From: Saururus chinensis
Lineage: Eukaryota > Streptophyta > Magnoliopsida > Piperales > Saururaceae
DNA: 64,000 bases
Direction of reading: 5' to 3'
NCBI GenBank assembly: GCA_035235625.1
Contig: CP141146.1
Location: forward strand, 310,001-374,000
In this document: piece after piece, positions 51,684-63,400 of the stretch
Position numbering within the stretch: position 1 is the stretch's first letter
How the letters are laid out: each line of letters begins with the position of its first letter
Notes under the pieces: model-generated
Database searches by the model: none
Seen by the model: the letters and a program-made list of their open reading frames with translations, nothing else
What the model was told of the DNA's origin: nothing
Program-made: the position numbers and the translations under genes

Positions 51684-54059
51684 TTTCTTCTTCTTTATCA
51701 CGAGTGGTCCTTCTTCCCAGCCTTCTCTTTCTTTCTCTCCGTGCATGATCTCTGGTGGCTGTAATTGTTTCTTTTTGCATGAAACGGGGTTCAATTACAG
51801 AGGGTGCCAAAAGACGCAGGAGTTACATGGCCCTGCTCCGTCTATTGCTTCTGTGCGCTTTTGCCTGATAGATGGAGTTGTGTTTAGCTGGCGAGTTAAC
51901 TATTGAGTAAATTGATTTTGTCTTTTTTAAAAGATAAAATTATTTAATTTTTTTAAATAATTTTATTCTTTGGAAAGATAAAATTAATTTAAATTTAATT
52001 TCGTTTTTTTAAATAATAAAATTAATTAATTTTTAAAAAAAATTGCCCAAATATTAGTGCTTGGTTGGCGCCTATATGGTAAAAACTAATATTATTTTAA
52101 GAAATATTTCCCAAATAAGGCTAGTTTAATAATTATTATTTTTAACTATTATTTAAATAATTTTTCCTTTTAATTATGTATTAACTAAAGCCCTAATTTT
52201 GGGTAGGGTTTCTTACGGAATAAAGCTTCATTATTGATCCAAGGATTTCTTAGAGGTAAGGCATTTCATCTCATGTAGTTTGAAGCAAGGAATTTGCATG
52301 TTTGAAAGGTTTAAGTGGGTTCTTATTTATTTATGCACTTTAATAGTGGATGATTAAAAATATGTTATTTATGTTGATTTTTTGTGATTAATCTTAAAAA
52401 TGGTTAGATCGACCATATTTTAAGTTTGTATTTTGATATCACAAAGTTTTATGGTGATTTTAGAATTTACCTAGAAATTTTGGGTATTTTCGTTTGATAT
52501 TCGCGAGGTTGAAGACGAACCAAAAATTTGGTATAAAGTGAATTGTCAAGGGTGTTTAAATGACCCAACAGACATTCGAACGGCTTGTCTGGCCAATTGA
52601 ACGGCTCAACAAGGCGTTTGAACGGCCAAATGACAGATTTTACTATTTTTGTATATTTTGGTCATTTCTTGTTCTCTTTCCATTAATCTAATTCCTTATT
52701 ATCAAAATGAGTTATCATTACCTATAAATTGTTCTGATTGCATGAAGACTATCTTAGAATTTATAATTTAGCTAAAGCATGATTTAGGTTATATTTGATT
52801 AATTTTAGCATGACATTCTACTTGTTTTAAATTCATGTTTGATGATTACTTCATGATTTCTTGATGATTAAAATAGGTTTAACCATGATGCATATATATA
52901 TATATATATGCTTGCACATGTTATATTAATCCTTAGTGAATCATGTTTCCCTGTTTTAGCTTAAGTATAATGATGTTTATCCTTATCTAAGTCTAGCATG
53001 ATGTTATAATTGTTTTGAGCTCGTATTTCGATATTTTTATCACACTTGCTTTACAATTCAATAAGGTAGGACTATGATAAAATTATGGATGCATGTATAT
53101 AATATTGATTATGGTTTATTCATGCTTCACATGTCTTAGCTTGAACCCTACTACTTATGTACACACTTATGTAGGCATTTGTGATGCTATTTAGCATCAA
53201 TGGACCATGTTTGATGCACATGTAGACTGATTTGAGCATGTCTCTTGTATTTGGACTCATGTAACATTGCTCATATATGTACCATGTTGCATGCATCATG
53301 AAAATAATTTATAAATGAGATTAATTGTAATTAGTCATGTTTGATCGATTAGATGCAATTTAATGTTATTGGTTGTCGGATTAATCAATTGGAGACTTAT
53401 TAATTCAGTGTTATGTTTGAAAGTACGGGCTTTTATGTCCAATGGATGGGTTTTATGTCCCTTTGAGGACAGGTTCCCTCACCAGGTGAGAAGAGTGGAA
53501 TGCTATATGTGTGTTATTTGATAAGATATTTGGACTTTTAGAATCCAAAATGGTATGTCATGATGAGCAGTTTGCTCAAGACTCTGGTCTTGATGAGCAG
53601 GTGTGCTTGGGCTTTGGCCTTGATGAGCAGTTATGCTTGAGGTTTTCGACCTTGATGAATAGTTTTCTCGGGGGTTTTGACCTTGATGAGGAGATTTATT
53701 TCTCTCAATCTGTGAAACATTTACCATTTATTGTTGCATGTGTATGGAAGATTATTCTCATTTACACAAGTTGTGTAGGAACAATGGAGTTTATGTTACA
53801 CATATGGTTATGTTTTAATTGCATAGATATGTAGGATGTTGTATATGGTTGATGCACTTGATGTTGCAGGGTGAATGTTTTCATTGAGAAATAGATATGC
53901 ATGATATGTTCATGTTGAGAAATGATTCATACAGGATGTGATTATGATAATAAATTTTACATGTTTACTCATGAGTTGTATGTGTGTTTTAAGCTATGTT
54001 TGAACTCATGATGCATGAGTATGCGATGATAAGATAATATGGGTTATAGCACGATATGC

Positions 54060-54360
54060 AGGTACCATGAATATGTGATGTTGAAATATTTTATATAATA
54101 TGATATGCATGTAGCATGAATATGTGAAGATGAGATATGTCATAGAGCATGATATGCAGGTGGCATGAAAATGTGTTGATGAGATATATTACACATAGCA
54201 TGATATGCGAGTGGAATGAATATGTGTTGATGAGATATATTGCACATAGTATGATATGCATATGACATGAGGATGTGTTGATGAGATATTGCACACAGTA
54301 TGATATGCATATGACATGAGGATGTGTTGATGAGATATGTTATAGATAGTATTACATGCA
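54060..54360 (+). repeat. Minisatellite in LTR F (GATATGCATATGACATGAGG type)
   Basis: About six units of roughly 50-58 bp with GATATGCA, GTGTTGATGAGATAT and CACATAGTAT blocks. The gypsy element at 54361 inserted into the last unit. Confidence 0.8.
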
Positions 54361-57300
54361 TGTAAAATCCCTGAACTTCAACTGGTTTTAAATTCATTAT
54401 ATTTAATTATTTTTATGTGGTTTAAGTTATTTTTTATCAATTTTGATGATTTTTTGAAATAAAGGTGGTTTCCAAATGTTTTAAACAAAAATAACTTCAT
54501 ATTTGTGATTTTTAAGTGAATCTAAACCATTTGGGAATTTTTGCATAGTTTTCAAAAATTAGGGTTTGGAGGGACCCCCTTTTTGGCCCAAGGTCAAATT
54601 TAGGTTTTTGGTCAAAAATGTCCTAAATATCAAAAGAAGTCATTACAAAAAATTTTAAATTTTTTTTAGCCCTAACTAGAGTTTAAATAGCCAAAATGCC
54701 TACTTTTAGTTAAAGATTGTATTCCCACCCTAAGTTTTAATTAAGTATAACTCATCCCTTCCTATAAAAGGAAAGGGGTAGACCCTTTCCCATTTGGGAT
54801 AAAGCTAAGCAGGAGATTTGAAGCCTAATCCCCAATTAGGCCCAAAAAGGAAGTGATTAGCGGTAAGTTTTGTTTAATCCTTATTTAATCTTTATAGTTT
54901 TCTTAAACTTCTCTTAATCTTGTCTTCCTCCATTGATTCAATCCATTTTCAAAGCATTAAATCACTATTCTACTCCTCTACTTCAAACTCTAACCTTCAC
55001 AAATTCGATTTTATGCCTCCTAAGCTCTAGATCTAGGATTTGTTTTATGATTTTCAAGTTTAAATCGAGTTTAGGTGTGTTTTAACATAAAAATCTTACT
55101 TTTGGAAGGTTTTGGAGGTTATTAAAGTGTAAATCCGACTCAAATCAAGTGGAGAGGTAGTGGGTTTTCATTTCAACCTTACTATGTATGCAAATCTCGA
55201 TTTTTTTGTGTTTTGATTGAATGAGTTTCATATTTATGGCTTTAATGGTGGATTTACAAAAAGTTAATCTTTTGCCTTGATTTTTTAAGGTTTTGATTTG
55301 AAATGAGTTGATTTAATGTTCAAGAATGTTTAATTTAATTTTGATGGTGTATGAGGATTAAAATGAAGATTTTAAGCTCCATTAATGATGTTTCGGTTTT
55401 GAATTTCGAAAGGAAGAAGAAGACCTCGATCTGCCTTGTTGGTGATCGATTGGGCCAATCGACCGGCCTGCCGGTCGATCGATCGGCCACACAACAAATG
55501 TGGCTAATTTTAAGGCCAACCGATCGAACGGCCTTCCAGGCTGATTGATCGTCTACACAACATATTTGCCTCTTTTGTTTGTTATGTTTATTTCGGTGTT
55601 TTTGCTCCCAAGTGATGTTTCCAATGTTTATGTGGAGTATTTTGAGCTAGAGTAAGCTACTAGAAGGGTATACTACTTATGTTGGTATTTATGAAACATG
55701 TTTAAGTATTTTGTGGAATTACACATGGATGGTTAGACATGTTAACAATGATTATCTTGAATCTATGGTGGATGAAATTGTTATGTTTTAAGCATATTTA
55801 CAGCAAGGTTATAGTATGACAATGACATAATATGTTATCTTATAATATGAATAAATTGTGGGTGAATGGTGATATCATGTTCTAGCTTCATGTGTAAAAT
55901 AATTATGCTTGTAAGAGTTGAGCATTTGATTTTATATGAATGGAATGATGGTTTATGTTATATTTCACCCATGATTTCATATGGTAATTATGATGAGATT
56001 TTTATCAAAGCATGTGTGGATTGCCTTATGAACTATTGTCAAAGCATGACCATGTGCTTAGAAATGTATGAACACACACACACATGTGGGATATTTGCTA
56101 TGAAATCGTAGTTGTTTATGATTCAAATATGATGCATGTGGGGACTGATGGGAGCACGTTCCATGGGTTAGAATTGACGTATATCTTGCTCATGAATGTA
56201 TCATAATTTCATGCATCATAGAATGGACTTCATGAATGAGATTTTACCAATGTTTGGCCGTGATTAATCGATTGTAAGCAATGATGTGAGATTGCATACT
56301 GGATTAATCAATCGTTGGCTTAATCGAAACTTGGTTGGTCTGAAAGGACATGATTTCGATTTGAGTTCCTGTGTGGAGCATGTACATCCCCGAGTTGAGT
56401 CGATTTGAGATATATGGAGATGAGGGATAGACTCATCTTGCGATTGAGAATTCTTGAGATAGTCACATCTGGACACTAAGCATCCAGAGTGGTATGCCTT
56501 CATCCACCAGCTACCTTGCGTTCTAGGTTCCTTATGTGAGAATTTGGACTCTCCCCACTGCAGAGATGTCTTGGTGAACACACTACTCTAGGTTCCCTAT
56601 GTGAGAATTTGGATGTTCTTGGCCAGAATTGTCTTCGGCGAGCAGACTTGCTCTAGGTTTCCTTTGGAAATTTGAACTTCCAGTGTGGATTATCCTGGGC
56701 AAGCAGAAGGGCTGACTACCCCTACATCTTAGTTTATGTGAGGGATTCGGACTGTGTCTAGAGCAGGCAATGCCCTAGGTTTTCGGTTAGGAAATCGGAC
56801 TATGTTCAGCTTTGTGGCAATGATTATGTTTACTCCTTGATAGAGGTATTTACCATTTGTTGATAATGCATGTGTATGAAATAATATTATGCCCAAATTA
56901 CACAAGTTATGTAGGGATATTTGAGATTTTGTGACACATGTGGATATGATTTATTATTCATTATTTAGAACAGTGTGATTGAGATACTTATCATGCAGGG
57001 TGAATGATTTATGAATGAATTATATGAATCTGCATTATGTGATTATGTGTGAATGAGATACCATTATGCAGGTTTCTGTGATATGAATGCATAATCAGAA
57101 AGTATGTGATTAAGACACTATTATGCAGGTTTATGTGATTTGAATGCATCATCAGAAAGTGTGTGATTGAGACACTATTATGCATGTTTATGTGATCTAA
57201 ATGTATGATCAGAAAGTGTGTGATTGAGACACTATTATGCATGTTTATGTGATATAAATGCATGATCAGAAAGTGTGTGATTGAAACACTATTATGCTAG

Positions 57301-57514
57301 TTTATGTGATATGAATGCATTATCAAAAAGTGTGTGATTGAGACGCTATTATGTAGGTTTATGTGATACTCTTACTCAAAGGACATAAGGTGTGTAACTC
57401 TGCTAGTTAAACCGCCCGTATGAGGGGCTAAGTCTTCCGCTATCCGTTAATCTCTTTCAATTCTGTCACCCCTGCGTGGGTTCAGCTCTGGTTGGGCAGT
57501 GCCGGGGCATGACA
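54361..57514 (+). repeat. 5' LTR of element C3
   Basis: 3154 bp, TG...CA. It carries dyads at 55441-55490 and 55520-55552, three GGTTCCCTATGTG-AGAATTTGGA units at about 56520-56690 and a 57-bp minisatellite at 57035-57365. Compared with the 3' LTR it lacks roughly 650 bp after GTTTATGTGATACT at about 57366, where the 3' LTR continues through CCGTATTCAAACCTTACTGA. Confidence 0.88.
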
Positions 57515-57521
57515 AAGTTTT

Positions 57522-57533
57522 TGGTATCGGAGC
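57522..57533 (+). promoter_or_regulatory. Primer-binding site for initiator tRNA-Met
   Basis: TGGTATCGGAGC lies 7 nt after the 5' LTR. It differs at one base from the TGGTATCAGAGC complement typical of plant Ty3/gypsy elements. It fixes the element's plus orientation. Confidence 0.88.
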
Positions 57534-57759
57534 ATGTCTTTATCCAAGTGTAAAGAAGGATTTAGTAACAAGTCTTAAGGGTTAAAGGGTTGTGAAATGA
57601 TCAAGGTCTAGACATAACTAGCGATGTGAATTTTTGTTTGTTGTTTGTCTTGAATATTGCTTGTTTGATTGTGTGTTTGCTTTGCTTGGTTAGTTGTGTT
57701 GATTAGTGCAATTAGGCCTTGTGATTTAGTGTCTAGTGGTTTTTTAGATGGCTAGATAG

Positions 57760-59301
57760 GATCACGTTGGCACTAGTGGTGATCTTGGAGCAAGAGATCC
57801 AAGAGTTGACGACATGCTAACTGTCGTTGAAGGGTTGACACATGTCATGCAGACTTTAACGGGAGTACTTAAGATTACCGTGGTGATGGAGAAGGGTTCA
57901 TAAGAGTGTTGCTTGGATGAGGGATAACCTAAGCATGCTAGATAGGAGGACCCTCAGACACAACATAAGAAGCTCCGTGGTGGTGACTGTGAGCGGATGC
58001 ATACTCGCCTTGTGCAGCCATTTCACCACAGTCGTCGCGCTCACATCATTTGCTACCTATGCGGGAAAAAGGGGCATTATAAAAGGGAGTGTTTTAAGAG
58101 GATTCATGAAGATGCACCGGGGCAGTAGCTCGTTTCACCAGACCATGGCCCAAATGACGACCATGCAGGTATTTCTTGTTACTTATGTGGGCAAAAGGAG
58201 CACATCAAGAAACAATGTCCTCGACAAGCTCAAAGTGGTGCATCTAAGTAGCAACCAGTTTCGCAAAACCAAGGGTCTCAGGCTAGAACATCCACCAGGT
58301 AGTAGGATGCTAAGGGGAAGGGAATGGCTAAGGAGGGGAGAGTGTACGCTATATCGGCGCACGAGGCGGCCAATTCCTCAGGTGTAGTGGAAGGTATGAT
58401 CTTCATTGCCTCTCACTATGCTATAGTACTATTTGATACTGGTTCCTCTTATTCTTTTCTCTCTCCTTAGTTTGCTCATGAGTTGCACGTTGATTTGATT
58501 ATCTTACCTATGATTGATTTTGATGTAATTTTTGGCATGGATGTGATGTCTACAACATCATGTACATGTGTATTGTTGGGAGAGAAAGTGGTGTTCACTT
58601 TACCCGAGGTTGAGTCTTTCTTCTTTCAGGGTATTAAGTGTTCTAGTGGAAGATTATCGGTGTCTTTCACTAAGGCTAGAAGGTGGACTAATAGAGGGTG
58701 TGTAGTTTTCTTGTAAGCATCTCGGTGACGAGTGTGGAACTACCTCCTCTTAAAATCCACTTATTAGTGTTGGAGTTTGGGAATGCATTGTTGAACGACT
58801 TGTCAGAATTGCATTCCAATAAGGAAATGAAATTCCTTGTCAAACCTATTTCGGGCACGAAACTTATCTCAAAAGCCCATGACCTAGCTGACAAGGAGGA
58901 ATGACAAGCTTGAGTGGAATCAAGCTTGTGAAGGAAGCTTTCAAGAGTTGAAGAAGACATTGACTTTAGCTCCGGTATTGACCTTGACTTCCTGGAGTTG
59001 TGGATGTGTGGTCTAGAGTGATGCTTCAATTTGTAGCTTGAGTTGTATACTCATGTAACATGGGAGAGATTGCAAATGGCACAGAGTCGGCAAAAGAGCT
59101 ATGCTGACCGACGACGGAGAAAGTTGGAGTTTAACGTTGGTGATCTTGTCTTTCTTAAGATCTCTCCATTCCGTGGTGTAGTTCGGTTTTGCCAACAATG
59201 CAAGTTGTCTCCCAGGTTTATCGAACCATTTGAGGTCTTAGAGCGAGTTGGAGCTATGGCCTACCATGTAGCCTTGCCACCTCGGCTTGCTAATATCCAT
59301 A
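57760..59301 (+). pseudogene. Gag-pol remnant of element C3
   Basis: Gag: two CCHC zinc knuckles, CYLCGKKGHYKREC (58051-58092) and CYLCGQKEHIKKQC (58177-58218). Protease: VLFDTGSSYSFLS (about 58426-58464), then a stop, an internal deletion and LIILPMIDFDVIFGMD. A short pre-RT piece (LEFGNALLNDLSELHSNKEM) follows, then an RNase H-side scrap (SFQELKKTLTLAPVLTL, about 58930-58985) and the integrase C-terminus (VGDLVFLKISPFRGVVRF, KLSPRFIEPFEVLERVGA, about 59130-59300). The RT catalytic YxDD region and the integrase core are missing. Frames differ between pieces. Domain order is gypsy (RT, RNase H, then integrase). Confidence 0.85.
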
Positions 59302-60408
59302 ATTTGCATTATATGATTATGTGTGAATGAGACACTATTATGCAGGTTTATGTGATATGAATGCATGATCAGAAAGTGTGTGATTGAGACACTATTATGC
59401 AAGTTTATGTTATATGAATGCATGATTAGAAAGTATATGATTGAGACACTATTATGTAGGTTTATGTGATATGAATGCATAATTATAAAGTGTGTGAATG
59501 AGACACTATTATGCATGTTTATGTGATATGAATACATGATCTCAATTGTGTGATTGAGACACTCTTATGCGGGTTTATGGAACATGGTTACATGATAAAA
59601 AAGTATGTTAGAAATACTTTTCAGGCGGATTATGCATGTTATTATGCTTGATTTGATTAGATGTAAACTATTACCTATGCAGGATAGATGTTAGGTTATA
59701 ACTTGATCATTTATGTCTTGACCTTGATAGGTGTGTCATATGCATGATAGCTCTTATGTTTATGGATAAATAAGAGTTTAGTAAGGGAATTATTAGAAAA
59801 AGGTATACAATATCAATTATGAATATGAATTGTTATATTTCCATGACATGATGATTTTCTAATTATTGTCGCCGTATTCAAACCTTACTGAGTTTTACTC
59901 ACCCCACTTTCTATGTTTTTGTTTTGGGGTTGCATAATGCGACATGCAGTCGAGTAGGATCCTCTGTATGAGGAACGGTTGGGGAGAGCATGGGAGTAAG
60001 CGTGGATGCCTCTAGACTTTGTTATGTTTTTCTAATTTACTCTGTTATTATAATAAAATATCATGTATGGTGGTTCTTGTTTTAGACTTATGTAAATCTT
60101 ATATTTTTAGATCTGTTTTAGACTTTGATTTGAGCTATCTGTGTTGGCTCAGAATTCTAAGTATGTGGGTATAAAACTTGTGGACTAGTTCAGAGTTAAA
60201 GTCCTCTTTTATTCTACTTATTACTCTTGCTCAAAGGAGTAAGGTGCATAAGTCTGCTAGTTAAACAGCCCGTATAAGGGGTTAAGTCGTCCGCTATCAG
60301 TTAATCTCTTTCAATTTCGTTGCCACTGCGTACTTGACCTTTCCTTGGACCAAGTTTGGCTTGGGTCGGGCAGTGTCGAGGTGTGACAATGCATGTGACA
60401 TAAGTAGA

Positions 60409-63400
60409 TGTAACGCCCAAGATTTTTCATACATTTTTCTTAAAATTCACGAAATTTTTTTTGCAATAAAATGGCTATAAATCGGGACAAATGACTAAAT
60501 ACAAAACCTGTAAAAATAGTTTTATAATTTAAAACATCACACATCAATCATTTTCCCATCCAAATTTTTATACATTTGATCAATCATCGTACGACCAAAC
60601 CAAACATCCTCGGGCGCTACTTGAAAACAAACGTACGAATAAATTGCTATGATCATAGACTTTAAATACAAATCTCTCCCGGGCATCCCTAAGTACAAGT
60701 CCCATAACAGACCACAATCTAATCCAAAATCCAAGTCCATAAAGCACAAATACTTTAATGCTCATCTCACCATCGTGGCACAAATAATACTCACAATGAA
60801 TCAAGGATATACCTGAGTCAAAGGAATCAATTCACTGTAGAAATGAGCATCCATCTCTAGGAGCTCTCCGCCACAACTTGCAAAAGCCTCCTGAACAAGG
60901 GGCTAAAAAATAGGGTGATGAGTATTTTCATACTCAGTACGACCTTAATCGTATAATCTTACACTTACAGTCTTATTCAGAACATACACTTACAATCTTG
61001 TTTAGAATCATACTCTTATAGTCATACTCATACTCTTACAGTCGTACTCATACTCTTATAGTCATACACATACTCATACTCTTACAATCATACACATAAT
61101 CAAACTCTTACAATCGTACACATACTATTGACCACTGATGTCATGCCCCGGCAATGCCTGACCCGAGCCGAACCCGGTCCAGGGGCCGGTCAAGCATGTG
61201 GGGGCGACGAAGGGAAATTGAGAAACGATCTAGCGGAAGACTTAACCCTAACCACGGGCAATTTACAGAATTACGGAGTACGCACAATCCTTTGAGGAAG
61301 AGTAAATAAGAAGGAAAGAAAGAGAGTTGCTTATCACAAGGTAAACAACAAATCTCAAACCCACATGCTTAGTTAACTAAAGCCCACACTAGCTCAAAAT
61401 AAGTCATAAGCATCACAACTGTAAAATGTGACATAAATCCAAAACAAGGAACCCTACACAAGGTTCTAAACATAAAGCATAAAAACCAAAGGAAAATAAT
61501 TCACACAACGATCTCCACGATTACATCCAAGTCATCTCCAACCTTTCCTCAAAGAGGAGATCCTGTCTGTCTGCGTGTCGCACCACGCAGCCCCAAAACA
61601 AAACACAAGAAAGAGGGGTGAGTTTAACAAACTCAGCAATGATTTTTAATATCACTAGCAACATCGAAAATATGATAGCATAGCAATATAGTCATTCAGA
61701 TCAAAGATTTACATGGTGCATCATTTTCTGATCACGCGTACACAACACCTAAAACTGCATCATAGTGCATAATCTACATAATGTCATTAACATTATAACA
61801 TCCTGCATAAAATGTATCTCTAACATACATATTTCATCATGCATCACATCATAATCAACCTGCATGAATGTATCTCTAACATACATATTTCATCATGCAT
61901 CATATCATAACCAACCCGCATGGATGTATCTCTAACATACATATTCCCACATGCATCATATCATAATCAACTTGCATGAATGTATCTCTAACATACATAT
62001 TCCATCATGCATCATCTCATAACATCCTCTATCAACGAGTAATCACAATTTGGAGTCACACAGACGGGAACATAGACAAGGCCACGAAGGCGTGTCATGC
62101 TCCAAAATTCTACACAAGAATTAAAGAAAGTTCGGGGTTGTCAATCCCTAATGCTGCTCACCCTGGACGATCCTGGCCAAGGATGTCCTATTCTCACACA
62201 GAGAATCTAGAGCAGGGGTGTTCGCCCAGGGACATCTCCTGCGGTGGGGAGAGCCCGAATTCCCACACAGGGAACCCTAGAACACGTGGTAGCGGTGTAC
62301 ACGGCATACCACACTAGATTCTCAGGGTCCAGATGACACTCATAATAACATTCTCACAATCCGCAAGACAAGTACACAACTCGTCCCCACATAATTCCAT
62401 TTAACTAGACTCAACCCGGGGAGTGCACTCGTTCCACACAGGAACTCAAATCAAAACATGTCCTTTTCGGACCAATCAACTTACGAGTAATCCACGATCG
62501 ATCAATCTGGCACACAATTTCACCACATTGCATCGAATCGGTCAAATTCGATTAACCTCGATGAAGCCTCAATTTGAAATCCATTCTCATGATACATGCA
62601 GCATGGTACATACGTGGGCAAGGCATACATGAATCCTAATCCATGATAAGTGCTCTCATCAGCCCCTAATGCATCATTCATAATCACAATATTAAGCTTC
62701 AACATCATCATTTAACCCCCACATGTGTGTGTGCGTAACTAGTAGAAGTACTTCACTCAATGCATTTCAACATGCTTGAAATTAACTTACTACTACACTA
62801 CACATATGAATTTCTATCTAAACATGAATTCCAACGGAAATCATAGAAGGAGAATCGTTGAAATCGTATCCCAATTCAAATCTCAACCACAAAGGCTAAA
62901 CACATATAAGATCATTCATTTCATCCTTGAGTCATGGCATTCACCAACATCCACACCTCAACTAACCACATTCTATCACGACAAATCAGTCCAATAATAG
63001 GTTGTAGTCCTACTAAAAATATGCTCAACCAAAGGGAATCAACCATTCATAATTTCAAGATGACAATTCCAACATCATGCCACAAAACATAAGTCATTCC
63101 ACAAATTTCTAAGCATATATCTCAATTCCATAACCTCAATAGCATGCCTTTCCAGTAGCATAACATAGCTTAAAACACACCACATTCATATGAAATTGGC
63201 AAGCTAAAGTGGAATCATCAAAATAAATATAATGCATTAGAACACCAATCTGCTATGTAGCAGTTCGAACGCCCTTCAGGCCATTCGATCGGTTAAATGT
63301 AAAAATTTAAAATTCATAGTTTGGCCGTTCGAACGCCTAGCAGGCCGTTTGATCGGCTGAACTGGAAAACTGTCGTTCCGACAGTGTTGCCGTTCGAACG

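Larger units (their letters stand above)
49541..52167. mobile_element. Pack-MULE carrying CSLD and CrRLK1L gene fragments
   Basis: Its ends are inverted copies of GGAAAAATTATTTAAATAAT, flanked by a perfect 9-bp duplication TTTTAATTA (49532-49540, 52168-52176). The inverted repeats (about 49541-49850 and 51915-52167) correspond to those of the 3114-12195 MULE, with the GCCACGTAGGTGTTAGC block and palindromes decayed to AT. No transposase is present. The interior holds two pieces of host genes in opposite orientation. It is 2627 bp, a typical Pack-MULE. Confidence 0.9.
54361..60388 (+). mobile_element. Ty3/gypsy LTR retrotransposon, internally deleted (C3)
   Basis: It starts TGTAAAATCCC and ends GGTGTGACA, flanked by a perfect 5-bp duplication ATGCA (54356-54360, 60389-60393). 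The 5' LTR is 54361-57514. A primer-binding site complementary to initiator tRNA-Met begins at 57522 (TGGTATCGGAGC). The internal region (57515 to about 59301) keeps only fragments of gag, protease, RNase H and integrase. The 3' LTR (about 59302-60388) lacks its 5' two-thirds, so the polypurine tract is gone. The long LTR, Met primer and GPY/F-like integrase end suit a Tekay/Del-like chromovirus; no chromodomain remains to confirm this. Confidence 0.9.
48809..60408 (+). mobile_element. Long LTR, family F, fragmented by later insertions
   Basis: It starts TGTAAGATCTTTAAC, like the family-C LTR start TGTAAAATCCCTGAAC. F sequence is 48809-49540, 52177-54355 and probably 60394-60408, the last continuing the F minisatellite (ATGCATGTGACATAA). 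It is interrupted by a Pack-MULE and a gypsy element, and then by a D LTR at 60409. It carries a TTGAACGG dyad region at 52573-52630, GCCTTGATGAGCAG units at about 53575-53690 and a minisatellite at 54060-54360. Its 3' end is not in view. Confidence 0.65.

Noticed and set aside
57917..58387. 156-codon open frame in the gypsy element
   Set aside because: It is in a different frame from the zinc knuckles at 58051 and 58177, so it is not the gag product.
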